Assembly (NCBI GenBank): GCA_017960475.1
Contig: JAGCZH010000008.1
Coordinates: 29,485 to 93,484, forward strand
Direction of reading: 5' to 3'
DNA from: Bacteroidales bacterium
Lineage (GTDB): Bacteria > Bacteroidota > Bacteroidia > Bacteroidales > P3
DNA: 64,000 nt
The translations under genes were made by a program, and so were the position numbers. Of this stretch, positions 51,943-61,058 are shown in pieces (position 1 is the first letter of the stretch; each line of letters opens with the position of its first letter). The notes beneath the pieces were generated by a model. That model searched no databases, was not told where the DNA came from, and was given only the letters and a program-made list of their open reading frames with translations.

Positions 51943-53400
51943 TTAAGCTTCACTTATCTCATAGGTGACGCAATCGCCTGACTTGCGGCGTTCGATGGTT
52001 GTCCAGTCGTCGCAGTCTTCGCCGTATGCTTCGGCGGCATCTTTGTAGTCGTCGCTGTAGCTGTGCGTCTCTTCGTATAGGAAGTATCGTTGAATGACAA
52101 TCTGTCCGAGGTCGCCCCATTTGTCGCCTTCGGCATCAAGGTCGGCGGGAAACTGCGTCAGGAAGACGCTTGGTTTGTAGGTTTTGTACTTTTCTGCTTT
52201 CAATTGGCCGTGTGCGAGCAAGACATCAATCTCATAACCGCTGTCTTTGAGGTCTTTGTACGATACCATACTCTGCTGCATATCGGCGAGGGCCTCTTTT
52301 TTAGTATAGGTTTTATACTCTTCTTCAACCCATTGGATGTGGAGCCGCACGTCGTAAGTGGTAATGCCGAATGTTAGATGTTTTTCTGCGATGACAGTTC
52401 CTCCCATCGTGAGCAATGAGACGGGGTAGTCGGAGTATGGGTCGTTATGCCACGGCATATCGTGGTGGACGACAATCGTTTTTCCGTCGAAGATGTCGTC
52501 GAAATTATTAATCCATGCACTTATTTTCAGTTCGGGCGCCAGGTGGCCTGTGCTGTCATCGATGGTTATCACCCATGGTTCGTCCAACTGATGTTCAATG
52601 TGTTCGTCGTTGTCGCGGAGCATGTGAGGCAACATTTCTCTTTCCTCATCATCGAGCAGGTATTCCTTCTCGTCAACCATGCTGATGACAGTAGCGGTGA
52701 GCCATAGTTTTAGTTTCGCCTTTGGCATGCGTCGGCTTTCTGCCAGACTCTTGTTTTCAGTGGCTTTTTGACCTGTGCCGTGTGGCATGTCTGTGCAGGG
52801 GATGTGAACTAGCTCACAACCTTGGCGTGGGGTGCCGTCGCGGTTCACACCATAATAGGTCGTGTGGAAGTAATGGTGGCTGCGGTCGTTGCCAAATCGG
52901 GGGTCGTTGTATATACGGTTCCAGTCGTCGTCCCAATCGGCGCCGTTGCCTTTCCGATAGCAGCGGAAGACGGGGTTGTGGTAGCTTGAGTCGTTCATGC
53001 CTGCAATGTCCCATCCTATATGGGCGACACCTTTCGGAATATAAAGGTATTTAAGTTTTTCACAATAGGCAAAGCTTTGGCTGCCAATACTCTTGACTTC
53101 GTCGGCGAGGTATACTTCTTCGAGGTTGCTGCAACTTAGAAAGGCCTCACTCTCGATAGCGGCAGCACCGAGGATGGTTACCTTCTTCAGGTTTTTGCAG
53201 TATTTGAAGGCACCCTCTTCTATCGATACAACACTTTTAGGGATGACAACGCTCTTGAGGGCGTTCTGTCCGTGGAAGTCGTCGGGTTTGGAGAAGGCAT
53301 AGCTGCAGATGGAGGTGACTCCGTTGGGAATGATGACTTCGGGCATGTTTACTTTACAATACACCAAAGCGTTGTCGAGGATTTTGAATTCGTTTTCCAT
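51943..53400 (-). CDS. BspA-like leucine-rich repeat protein with unknown C-terminal domain
   Basis: A 485-residue protein without a signal peptide. Residues about 1-135 are BspA-type repeats with the typical S-I-x-x-x-A-F/G-A-F wording: ITSICSYAFSKPDDF-like, SVVSIEEGAFKYCKNLKKVT, AAIESEAFLSCSNLEEVYL and VKSIGSQSFAYCEKLKYLYI. The remaining 350 residues are rich in Trp, Tyr, Asp and His and match nothing I know; WVITIDDSTGHLAPELKISA and HHDMPWHNDPYSDYP look like a beta domain. BspA-like proteins are usually secreted; the missing leader is notable. Its neighbour at 53698 is also signal-less. Confidence 0.72.
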   Translation of the reverse strand: MENEFKILDNALVYCKVNMPEVIIPNGVTSICSYAFSKPDDFHGQNALKSVVIPKSVVSIEEGAFKYCKNLKKVTILGAAAIESEAFLSCSNLEEVYLADEVKSIGSQSFAYCEKLKYLYIPKGVAHIGWDIAGMNDSSYHNPVFRCYRKGNGADWDDDWNRIYNDPRFGNDRSHHYFHTTYYGVNRDGTPRQGCELVHIPCTDMPHGTGQKATENKSLAESRRMPKAKLKLWLTATVISMVDEKEYLLDDEEREMLPHMLRDNDEHIEHQLDEPWVITIDDSTGHLAPELKISAWINNFDDIFDGKTIVVHHDMPWHNDPYSDYPVSLLTMGGTVIAEKHLTFGITTYDVRLHIQWVEEEYKTYTKKEALADMQQSMVSYKDLKDSGYEIDVLLAHGQLKAEKYKTYKPSVFLTQFPADLDAEGDKWGDLGQIVIQRYFLYEETHSYSDDYKDAAEAYGEDCDDWTTIERRKSGDCVTYEISEA

Positions 53401-53697
53401 ATTTTATATAAAGGGGTTGAAAGGGATATTTCGAATTTTGAATTATGAATTTTGAATTTTCACCATTCTTCACTGGATTATTTTTTATTTTCAAGGTGTT
53501 CAGTTGCCTCATCAAGTTCGGCAGGCATACCACCCCTTCGGGGTGCAATTTTCAACTTTCAATTTTCAATTTTTCAGGTTTAAAGGGTACAAGAGTCTGT
53601 GGCTCGCATAGAGCAGCTTTGTGCGTGGCTGCCATGCTCTATTTCGGGAGTTCTCAGATTACCCATACAATGCTCATTTGTCCTTTAACTCACCAAT
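53401..53697. repeat. Intergenic region with simple AT repeats and small hairpins
   Basis: About 297 bp. Near 53430-53460 there are repeated GAATTTTGAAT-type words; related AATTC words occur at 3664-3720, and CAATTTTCAA-type words recur near 53550-53575. CACCCCTTCGGGGTG (about 53530) and AGAGCAGC ... GCTGCCATGCTCT (about 53609-53640) are small hairpins. No gene seen. Confidence 0.5.
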
Positions 53698-54933
53698 TTA
53701 TATAAGCTTAAGGTAAATAGAGAGAACGAATGATGTATAGTTCATCCCTTTCTCGTCAGAAAGAAAAGGTTCGTCGGGAGTGATGGTGTATTGGCATTTC
53801 CCATATTGGAATGTGAGTCCGTCGTTGTTGTAGTCAAGAACAATCGGGTCGGGAAACAGTTCTCCGCCTGTCAGATTTCTGAGGACCATGGGTTTGCCTT
53901 TTACGATGTTGGGGTGTTCTTTCGAGGCTTCAGTGCAAGGGCGGGCGTAGATGCGGTTGTCGCTATTGGTGTAGTGGTCAGCACGCCAATGTATGGAAAG
54001 ATTGCAGGTGTTCCATTTCAGGGGCACGGGAGGGTACCACGCCTCTTCGTCCTCATTGGGCAGCACATGGATGCGTTCCATTCTCAGAGGCTCGCCATCT
54101 ATGGTCATGTCGGCAACGATTTTCATCGATGCTATGTCGTTGAGTTTTCCTTCCAGGTCGTCGGCAAGGAGTTTTTCTTTGAGTTTCTTGGGGAAAGCCT
54201 TGGAATCAATAACCATATATTTTTCTACAGGCGGTTTCCCGCGTTGTCCGAGAAATATGGTAAGTGTGATATCGCCCACGGCAATATCATAAAGTGTGGT
54301 CAGCTCATTGGGTCGAAGCGGCCAATCCGGGTTCTGAAGAGGCAGGCTGTAAGGGTTCTTCCAGTCCTGGTTGTGAATCGCCTTGTTAAGCAGTTTGCCG
54401 ATGTTGGGACTGCCTTCGTAGTAGGGCTTGCCTTTTCTTGGCGATGGTCCCCGTTCCTGTTTGGGTTTGTCGGTAATAATCAGTTTGTCGTTAACGTAGT
54501 GTCTGCCAGGCCTGAAGGTCTTGCCAGCCATCACATAGCATTCGTCTTCATAGCCGTTGGGATAGATGAATGCCGCACAGACTTGGATGAATACGCCGGA
54601 AATTACTCCGTGCATGTTCTCGTAGTCGGCCATCTGACGGGCCATCGCATCGGGGAAATCGCAGTGGTCGTAGTCCCCGAATTCCTCAAGATAGGGATTG
54701 TATGTCGACAGAAACGCTTTGTAGAACAGCCTTGTGACGCGAGTGCCTTCCGGTAGTTTGACAAGTTTCGCGAGTTCTTCCTCGGGCAACGCCAGCCAGT
54801 CTATGTCCGATTCCATGACTGTCTGAAGGCAGAGTTCCATATTCTTGTTGCCCTTCCAGTCGACTCCCGGGTGTGCGCCGGTAAGATCGAAAGAGGCAGG
54901 AGTGGTGCGGTATTCGCGGATTATCTTTTCCAT
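53698..54933 (-). CDS. Unrecognised cytoplasmic protein
   Basis: A 411-residue protein with no signal peptide and no family I recognise. The first part is mixed helix and acidic (SDIDWLALPEEELAKLVKLP), a basic Pro-rich link sits near 165 (KPKQERGPSPRKGKPYYEGS), and the second part has beta stretches (LYDIAVGDITLTIFLGQRG, ASMKIVADMTIDGEPLRMER, PIVLDYNNDGLTFQYGKCQY). The last segment, with W-R-A-D-H and acidic residues, resembles the C-terminal region of the BspA-like neighbour in style (WYPPVPLKWN, NNDGLTFQY), but I cannot align them. Same strand as that neighbour, 297 bp apart. Confidence 0.6.
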   Translation of the reverse strand: MEKIIREYRTTPASFDLTGAHPGVDWKGNKNMELCLQTVMESDIDWLALPEEELAKLVKLPEGTRVTRLFYKAFLSTYNPYLEEFGDYDHCDFPDAMARQMADYENMHGVISGVFIQVCAAFIYPNGYEDECYVMAGKTFRPGRHYVNDKLIITDKPKQERGPSPRKGKPYYEGSPNIGKLLNKAIHNQDWKNPYSLPLQNPDWPLRPNELTTLYDIAVGDITLTIFLGQRGKPPVEKYMVIDSKAFPKKLKEKLLADDLEGKLNDIASMKIVADMTIDGEPLRMERIHVLPNEDEEAWYPPVPLKWNTCNLSIHWRADHYTNSDNRIYARPCTEASKEHPNIVKGKPMVLRNLTGGELFPDPIVLDYNNDGLTFQYGKCQYTITPDEPFLSDEKGMNYTSFVLSIYLKLI

Positions 54934-55017
54934 AGTAGTAGGTTTTATAGGTTCTGAAAGTTGGAACTGTTTGAACTAATGCCCTAACACATTCTCACAT
55001 TAACGCATTCAGAGAGA

Positions 55018-55491
55018 CTATTTCTTTTCCGTCATCTTAAAACTCCGGAAGCGTGATGTCGTGGAGGATGTTTCCTGAACTCGTATCAGTTTGTCGCCAA
55101 AGTGCATGGTTTTGTCGTCGCTGTCAGGATTTTCAGTATGATAGACCTGAAAGAGTCGGTTGAAGTCACGCAAAAAATCCGCGCTGCGCACGTCAAGTAT
55201 TATCTCATAGCAAATCTCGCTCTTGGGATCCATCTTGAAAGTGCAACGGTAGTCGGCGGTGTTGATTATCATCACCCCCTCGACACGGTTGCCGGCGGGC
55301 ATATATGTTATGTCAAACTGCTGGCTTTCGGCTCGCTCGTTACCAACAAAAGCGCCCAGTGACTGCACTATATGATGTGCGTCGCGACCCAGTTGCTCAG
55401 CAATATATGAAGCCTGGGCTTGCGCCGTCCCGGCAAGTATCATCGCCACAAAGAGAAGCGTATTCGCAATCAGTATCTTTACCTGTCTCAT
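55018..55491 (-). CDS. Exported protein of unknown function
   Basis: A 157-residue protein with a signal peptide (MRQVKILIANTLLFVAMILAGTAQAQ). The mature part begins with a helix (SYIAEQLGRDAHHIVQSLGA) and continues with beta strands (FDITYMPAGNRVEGVMIINT, YRCTFKMDPKSEICYEIILD) and a basic tail. Two Cys (YRCTF, EICYE) may form a disulfide. No family recognised. It lies 32 bp downstream of the uridine phosphorylase gene and could share its transcript, though their products go to different compartments. Confidence 0.68.
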   Translation of the reverse strand: MRQVKILIANTLLFVAMILAGTAQAQASYIAEQLGRDAHHIVQSLGAFVGNERAESQQFDITYMPAGNRVEGVMIINTADYRCTFKMDPKSEICYEIILDVRSADFLRDFNRLFQVYHTENPDSDDKTMHFGDKLIRVQETSSTTSRFRSFKMTEKK

Positions 55492-55523
55492 AACAAAGAA
55501 CTATAAAAAAATCCGTTCTTCCC

Positions 55524-56387
55524 TTACGCCATGCAATCCATGATACTCGCTATAGTGTCACGCATTTTATCGTGGTAGTCGTTAAGGAAAGTGCCGTCAG
55601 CACGGTTGGCGATAATCAGACACACCGTAAGCGCCTCGTGGCCCATGATTCGGGAGAGTCCATAAATTGCCGATGTCTCCATTTCCAGATTGGTGATTTT
55701 CAAACCATCCCACTGAAACGAAGCCAGTCGCTCGTTAAGGTCCTTCACACTTGGGGCTATTCGTATATGTCGACCCTGAGGTGCATAAAAGCCCGGAGCC
55801 GTGGCTGTGATACCTTTGACTGTGAACGAAGCCACACGGTCTATCAGCTTTTTGCTGCCCGCCACACAGTAGGGACGTGCCAGTCGTGGCGAGAATGCCA
55901 TGTGTTTCACGAAAGCCTCGGTCATGGCCTCTTCCAACTGATTGTCATCATGTTCGTAATAATTCAACAGACCGTCAAGACCAACGGCATAGGCCGATGC
56001 CACTAGCGAGCCAACAGGTATTTCGCTGTGCAGCGAACCCGAAGTGCCTATACGCACCATGTTCAACGTACGGTGTTGTGGCTTCTCCTCTCCACTTTTA
56101 AGGTCGATATTGGCTGCCGCGTCGAGTTCCGTCACCACGATGTCAATATTGTCGCATCCCATACCCGTGCTCAGCGCCGTAAAACGATGACCGTTACGGC
56201 TTCCTGTAAGAGCATGCAACTCGCGGTTCTGACTCTCATATTCTATGTTGTCGAAAAGCGACTTGAACATATTAACTCGTTCAGGGTCACCAACGAGGAA
56301 TATGTCGTCAGCCAAATTTTCACCTTTCATATTGATGTGGTAAAGGCTCCCATTGGGAGCCAATACCAGTTCGCTTGATTTAAACAT
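55524..56387 (-). CDS. udp: Uridine phosphorylase-like nucleoside phosphorylase
   Basis: A 287-residue nucleoside phosphorylase (PNP/UDP superfamily). VGDPERVNMFKSLF gives the N-terminal phosphate-binding GDPxR motif, STGMGCDNIDIVVTEL the second block, MVRIGTSGSLHSEIPVGSLVAS the GT-S/T-G stretch with catalytic/phosphate residues, and NLEMETSAIYGLS the sugar-binding E-M-E. It cleaves uridine (perhaps other pyrimidine nucleosides) with phosphate to base and ribose-1-phosphate for salvage. Cytoplasmic. Symbol given by family, specificity not proven from sequence. Confidence 0.85.
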   Translation of the reverse strand: MFKSSELVLAPNGSLYHINMKGENLADDIFLVGDPERVNMFKSLFDNIEYESQNRELHALTGSRNGHRFTALSTGMGCDNIDIVVTELDAAANIDLKSGEEKPQHRTLNMVRIGTSGSLHSEIPVGSLVASAYAVGLDGLLNYYEHDDNQLEEAMTEAFVKHMAFSPRLARPYCVAGSKKLIDRVASFTVKGITATAPGFYAPQGRHIRIAPSVKDLNERLASFQWDGLKITNLEMETSAIYGLSRIMGHEALTVCLIIANRADGTFLNDYHDKMRDTIASIMDCMA

Positions 56388-56448
56388 TTCTTATGTTTGG
56401 TTATGTGGTGGTTTTACAATCTGTCTCTCTGACAGCGTTTGTCTTCAA

Positions 56449-57714
56449 CTATCTTGTACGGCTCGATCCCCTGTTAGTGTTGTCGTTGCGACTACCGTTG
56501 TTTGAGGTGCTGGAGCTTGAGCCGCTGCTGTTGCTTCTGCCGCTGGTTGAAGTTCCACGGTTATTGTTTGTGGATTTGCTGTCATCGCTCGTCGTGGTGG
56601 TGCCGCGTGTGTTGCCACTTGTGCCTCTGCTGTTCGAGCCCGTTGTTGTGGCGCTGCCGCGGTTATTGCTTGAGCCACTGTTTGTAGCGCTTCCTCGATT
56701 GTTGCTTGAGCCGCTGTTTGTAGCGCTTCCTCGATTGTTGCTTGAGCCGCTGTTTGTAGCGCTTCCTCGATTGTTGCTTGAGCCGCTGTTTGTGGCGCTG
56801 CCACGGTTGTTGCTGCCAGAACCGTTGTTGGTTCCCGAGGTAGTGTTGCCGCGTCCGCTGCTTGAACCGCTGTTCACCGTGTTGTCACGACCTCCCGTGG
56901 AGCCAGTGTTCACCGTGTTTCCTCGGTTGTTTGAGCCGGTTGTGGCGTTGCCGCGTCCATTGACTGAGCCGCTGTTGGCAGAAGTGTTGCGGTTCGTGGT
57001 TCCTGGGTTGCCGCCGTTATTCACGTTGTTGCCGGTACGTGCTCCTCCCACATTGTTGAATGCTGTCGAGCGGTTGCCTGAGGCTCCTCTGTTGCCGCCC
57101 ACATAGCCGTGGCCGTCAGGTGTCATTGGGTAGGTCACGCCGGGTGTGAAGGGTCTTGATGGCACAGGTGCTGGAGTGTGGGGTGTTCTCATATAGTAGG
57201 GGTGGTATGGTGCGGGGCCGCCGTGATGTACTGGGGGACGCCATCCATAGCAATGTATTTCATAGTGGTATGTGTACATGTGGCGGAAGTGCGGGTCGTG
57301 GTAGTGGCGTACAAATGCGTTGTAGGGAGGCATTGTCCAATAGAAGTTGGGGGTCGTCACCGTGCTGCGGAAGCGCAGATACTGTGCCGCATTGTACATA
57401 CGGTTGCCATAGGAGTTGAAAAGCCAGATGCAAGCCAGATCCAGTGGCATGTATATTTCTTCACCAGTGTAGGCATCATAGCCATAAAGCCATATCTCGT
57501 AATATTTGCTGTTTACAGGCTCAGCCCAAACTTCGTTGATGATAACGTATGTCGCCAGCTCATACTCGTAGCCACAGTATATCATAAGCTCGTTCTGTGC
57601 ATCGAGGGCATTGGCTACGCGCATAGCCTGCGGGCGTGTAAAGTAGCGTACCGAATTGGCCGACGCTGCTAGCGTCATTACTGCCAGAACTACTGTCAAG
57701 ATGAGTTTTTTCAT
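56449..57714 (-). CDS. Exported protein with Asn/Ser/Gly tandem repeats
   Basis: A 421-residue protein: signal peptide (MKKLILTVVLAVMTLAASAN), a folded N-terminal domain (21-160) rich in Tyr and Trp (RYFTRPQAMRVANALDAQNE, YVIINEVWAEPVNSKYYEIW, YMPLDLACIWLF), a His/Pro-rich link (160-200), and a long low-complexity region (205-421) of Asn, Ser, Gly, Thr and Arg. Residues 301-360 are five copies of the 12-residue unit SNNRGSATNSGS, the last altered. The C-terminus is basic (RGSSRTR). Such regions act as flexible surface stalks or adhesive linkers. No sorting domain seen. Confidence 0.75.
   Translation of the reverse strand: MKKLILTVVLAVMTLAASANSVRYFTRPQAMRVANALDAQNELMIYCGYEYELATYVIINEVWAEPVNSKYYEIWLYGYDAYTGEEIYMPLDLACIWLFNSYGNRMYNAAQYLRFRSTVTTPNFYWTMPPYNAFVRHYHDPHFRHMYTYHYEIHCYGWRPPVHHGGPAPYHPYYMRTPHTPAPVPSRPFTPGVTYPMTPDGHGYVGGNRGASGNRSTAFNNVGGARTGNNVNNGGNPGTTNRNTSANSGSVNGRGNATTGSNNRGNTVNTGSTGGRDNTVNSGSSSGRGNTTSGTNNGSGSNNRGSATNSGSSNNRGSATNSGSSNNRGSATNSGSSNNRGSATNSGSSNNRGSATTTGSNSRGTSGNTRGTTTTSDDSKSTNNNRGTSTSGRSNSSGSSSSTSNNGSRNDNTNRGSSRTR
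56635..56814 (-). repeat. 5 x 36-bp tandem repeat in the Asn/Ser/Gly protein
   Basis: Five 36-bp units encode SNNRGSATNSGS on the minus strand; units 1-4 are nearly identical in DNA and unit 5 diverges (ATTTGS). Other frames stay open through the array on both strands, which creates long spurious frames. Near-identity implies recent expansion. Confidence 0.92.
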
Positions 57715-58029
57715 GATTGTCTCCTTTCTTCTTTTCTCCCAATTCTGTGACCTGGGAGATTTGTTTATTTATTGTTTCATTTATTTCGTATTACTACTCA
57801 TGCCATTCTTAATCATTTTAACTATTTTTAATATAGCACTTTTCATCAAATAACATGATTTATAACATTGTGCAAAAATATCACTTTTTTTCAAAAAAAC
57901 ATGACTATTTGTTTTTTTTGTAGAAAAAACATACCTTTACAACTCTAAAGAACGATTGTTCGCAACTATATAAACAGAAACAACAAACTAAAAATAAATT
58001 ATTTACATTTACACATACCTTCTTTTTTC
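57715..58029. other. AT-rich divergent intergenic region
   Basis: 315 bp between divergent genes. TATTTTTG at 57880-57873 on the minus strand can serve the repeat protein. No convincing promoter for the plus-strand frameshifted gene and no gene-like frame. Confidence 0.5.
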
Positions 58030-59374
58030 ATGGACTTGAAAAAAACATTGTCATTTTTTTTGACAACAGCAGTGTGTCTGACGCTTTTCTGTCAAACTTC
58101 CGACATCAAAACCATTCAGAGCATAAGATCCTCGTACCAGATTGTACGCCACTGGGAATTCGGCATCTCTGTGACCTATGCCCACACTGTCGACAACAAC
58201 GGCGTCTTTATCATCTGCGACACAACGACCCCAAACCAGGCCAAAGCCTTCTTCCTCCCCGCTGGCATCAAAGTGTACGACTTCGAACTGGGACCTGAAA
58301 ATGTACATTTCTGCGGTTCGGAAAATGATTCCTTAGGTATCGTAGGTTGGTTCAACATCCCCAACGTCCTACTCTACAGCGACCCGATTCGCTTCGCCAA
58401 AATCTCTGGCCACCTCCACGACGGGACTTCAATTCAGAGTCTTGTAAAAATGGATTATCATCACATGCCCTTCATCAACCAATACCGTTATGCCGCCATC
58501 GGTTGCCTTGAAACAAAAGATTCCTCCATCACACGCACTGCAATATTCGATATCGGCACCAACTATTCGTCATGGTACTGCAGGGTTTTCTGCGATGACA
58601 GTAATATTGTCCAATACACCGACATCGCGGTGGGTGATAGCTCTGTGGTAGCATCTGGCATCTATCTAAACAACAAAGAACCCTGTATTAGAGTTTTCAA
58701 ACGCTTTATCGACGACTACCTGACCGACGAGCTTACCCCCAACAACTGCTTTGCGTTATCCGATAAAAAAGTTCTTGGCAGCACTCTAATATCTCATGTC
58801 AATGATAAGATAATTCCTTTGCATTGGCATATGGTGTCGGTGACATGAAAAAAACTTCCAATGGTATCTCTATGTTTGATATCACTATACCGACTTCCTC
58901 TGTCTCATACCTATGGGTCATCCACCAAAATCAATGTGACAGGCTCTCAACTCAATACAAAATCATCGATTTTAGATACAATCCATTCTGGCAAAAAATA
59001 TATCTTCTGCACGAAGTCTGCGGTACACCCTTCCATAACATTCTCAGCGAATACGACCTATCATTAGGTATACCAACATCTGCATCCTTATCTTGGGACA
59101 ACATTTTCCGTCTAACAAGCGTATGCAATTATTGGACCGACGACTTGTCCCTTTCCGCTGGGTACAATAATAACAACGAACTCATCCTTTTTTCAAAAAA
59201 AAACACTCAATACCAAATCCTTGTGTAAAAAACACAAATGCTCTAATCGAAAAATATTATCCTAATCTGTACGATTTCGAAAATCCAGGAATAAGATACA
59301 ACATTAACATATTTTCTTATACCGAAATACCTGTCCTTTCTGATTTAGATATTCAAACATTGTGCGAAGATTAA
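58030..59374 (+). pseudogene. Exported protein gene broken by two -1 frameshifts
   Basis: An ATG at 58030 opens a 272-codon frame with a signal peptide (MDLKKTLSFFLTTAVCLTLF) that stops at 58848. The reading continues in a second frame from about 58809 to 59228 (ALAYGVGDMKKTSNGISMFD) and in a third from about 59204 to a TAA at 59374 (NPCVKNTNALIEKYYPNLYD). Each step equals one lost base; the second falls at or near a run of nine A (59195-59203), the first near 58815-58824. Joined, it would give about 448 residues of beta-rich, propeller-like sequence. Either a true pseudogene or homopolymer sequencing errors. The next gene starts 24 bp later. Confidence 0.7.
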
Positions 59375-59398
59375 ACTTAGTATTGTTAATTATTTATT

Positions 59399-60769
59399 AT
59401 GAAACAAAACATTCTTACAATAGCGTTAATTATACTTGCTTTCAACGCATTCGCTCAAAAGAAACATATATACCATTACTATGGCGACACCATTCGAGGC
59501 CACGACTCAATATATTTCTCAAATTTTTTCTACGACTCTTGGCTTAGCGACAGCAGTTCGTTAAATAAAGACGCATTTACTCTAGCTGAAAACGGTTCCG
59601 AACTTGGTGGCGAAAAACTCATGCGTTTCTATACTCCCACGCCTTTGAAGATCATCGGCCTCGCCGCTGCCGTGTCGTGGAGCGACGGTAACCATTATTT
59701 TTTTAGCGAAAGTGTTCCCAGGCCTTATCCTGAATACTTGCTTCTCTATGACGCCGAGCCCGACACTCTTGAACTAAAAAAAAGCGTTCAATGGAATCAT
59801 TATGACCCTCACCGATTTTTTGAAATCGACAGCAGATATGTCCGAAATAATTGCGAACTTCATTCCCAAGGTTTCTCTTATCCTCCTATTTACGAATGCT
59901 ATTTCGAGGATAAGCCCATCATCGTGACCGACTCGTTTTATGTCGGGGTCACCTACCACTCGTGGAGATATGCTCATGATCCAGAAACGCAATACACCGG
60001 AAAAACAACAATAGCTCACTACATTAGAAGCTCCCATCCCGACACCACCCTCTGCGATATCATTCCCTATTTCCATTACATCTTTCGTCCAGAATTCAGC
60101 TCACTTTACTCTCCTTTGCAACCCGGCAACAACTACCATTCCGACGCACGGGAATACTACATCATGTTCCCCATCATAGAGTTGGACACACTCCCTCCCG
60201 ACACCGTTCCCTACGTATGCCCTCGTGTCGACACCCTCCGGCTAGCCGACCGCAGCGACAACCAGGCTCTGCTCATGTGGGACGTCAATCAGGAGCACCA
60301 CGCATGGCAGATTTGCCTTTCTCCAGAGGGAGACACCATCGGCTCAGGTCTGCTCGACACCATCATATCTCAACAGTTCTTCCAGCTCAACAACCTCGAC
60401 AGCAACGACAACCGAACCGATCACGTCCGCGCCATCTGCAACCACCGCAATCATACATACCTCAGCCAGTGGAGCAACGGCGTGCCTCTCAAAATCACAC
60501 CTCAGGATCCTCCTGACACAACAGCCGTCAACCTATCAGACATGACTCAGATCATACGCCTACACCCCAACCCAGCCTCCAACACTGTCAGTGTCATCTC
60601 CAGCCATCGTCTGCTCAAAATCGAGGCTTTCGACATCAAAGGCGTGAAAATCCTCGACATACCCGCCGACAACAAAACCGTCGACGTCAGCAAATGGAAT
60701 CCTGGATTATACATCTTCGTCATACACAGCGAAAGCGGCGTGGCAACACGCAGACTTGTCGTCAAATAA
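59399..60769 (+). CDS. Exported protein with T9SS type A sorting domain
   Basis: A 456-residue protein: signal peptide (MKQNILTIALIILAFNAFAQ), a long beta-rich N-terminal region of unknown fold (20-270) and a fibronectin-III-like stretch (about 275-375, VDTLRLADRSDNQALLMWDV). The C-terminal sorting domain begins at IRLHPNPASNTVSVISSH and continues IEAFDIKGVKILDIPADNK, VDVSKWNPGLYIFVIHS, ending RRLVVK. This is the classic T9SS type A layout (NPxx, then YD-x-x-G, L/W-x-x-G-x-Y). The protein is therefore exported across the outer membrane and usually anchored to the cell surface. Function of the passenger unknown. Confidence 0.85.
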   Translation: MKQNILTIALIILAFNAFAQKKHIYHYYGDTIRGHDSIYFSNFFYDSWLSDSSSLNKDAFTLAENGSELGGEKLMRFYTPTPLKIIGLAAAVSWSDGNHYFFSESVPRPYPEYLLLYDAEPDTLELKKSVQWNHYDPHRFFEIDSRYVRNNCELHSQGFSYPPIYECYFEDKPIIVTDSFYVGVTYHSWRYAHDPETQYTGKTTIAHYIRSSHPDTTLCDIIPYFHYIFRPEFSSLYSPLQPGNNYHSDAREYYIMFPIIELDTLPPDTVPYVCPRVDTLRLADRSDNQALLMWDVNQEHHAWQICLSPEGDTIGSGLLDTIISQQFFQLNNLDSNDNRTDHVRAICNHRNHTYLSQWSNGVPLKITPQDPPDTTAVNLSDMTQIIRLHPNPASNTVSVISSHRLLKIEAFDIKGVKILDIPADNKTVDVSKWNPGLYIFVIHSESGVATRRLVVK

Positions 60770-60825
60770 AGCCTCTCCACCAACTAATAGCCATTTCAAC
60801 TATTATAACCTTAAAAAAACCTTTT

Positions 60826-60856
60826 TTTGCCATTAAAAAAAAAAGTTGTACTTTTG
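60826..60856 (+). promoter_or_regulatory. Bacteroidota-type promoter for tRNA-Ser
   Basis: TTTG (60826-60829), 19-nt spacer, TACTTTTG (60849-60856). The tRNA starts 68 nt downstream. Confidence 0.78.
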
Positions 60857-60923
60857 CAAACCGAAACAGAGATTGAAAACGTAGCATAAATCCATGCATA
60901 CAACTTTCAATCAGACACATACA

Positions 60924-61011
60924 GGAAAGATGCCGGAGTGGTCGAACGGGGCGGTCTCGAAAACCGTTGACCAGCTTGCCTGGTCCCAGGGTTCGAATCC
61001 CTGTCTTTCCG
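60924..61011 (+). tRNA. tRNA-Ser (anticodon CGA)
   Basis: A class II tRNA: acceptor GGAAAGA/TCTTTCC, anticodon loop with CGA (GGTCTCGAAAACC), a long variable arm (TTGACCAGCTTGCCTGGTCC) and T-arm CAGGG-TTCGAAT-CCCTG. Discriminator G; CCA not encoded. It decodes TCG. Strong promoter and terminator flank it. Confidence 0.95.
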
Positions 61012-61015
61012 CTGA

Positions 61016-61058
61016 AAAAGTCTCATAAGTTATTGTAAAATAAACTTGTGAGACTTTT
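61016..61058 (+). terminator. Terminator of tRNA-Ser
   Basis: A 16-bp stem AAAAGTCTCATAAGTT / AACTTGTGAGACTTTT (one G-T wobble) with an 11-nt loop and a short T tract. Confidence 0.88.

Noticed and set aside
56393..57106. Long plus-strand frame of 237 codons rich in Leu, Pro and Val repeats
   Set aside because: It is antisense to the Asn/Ser/Gly repeat protein; the tandem DNA repeats and GC bias keep several frames open. It has no ribosome site or start with family character, while the minus frame has a signal peptide and folded domain.
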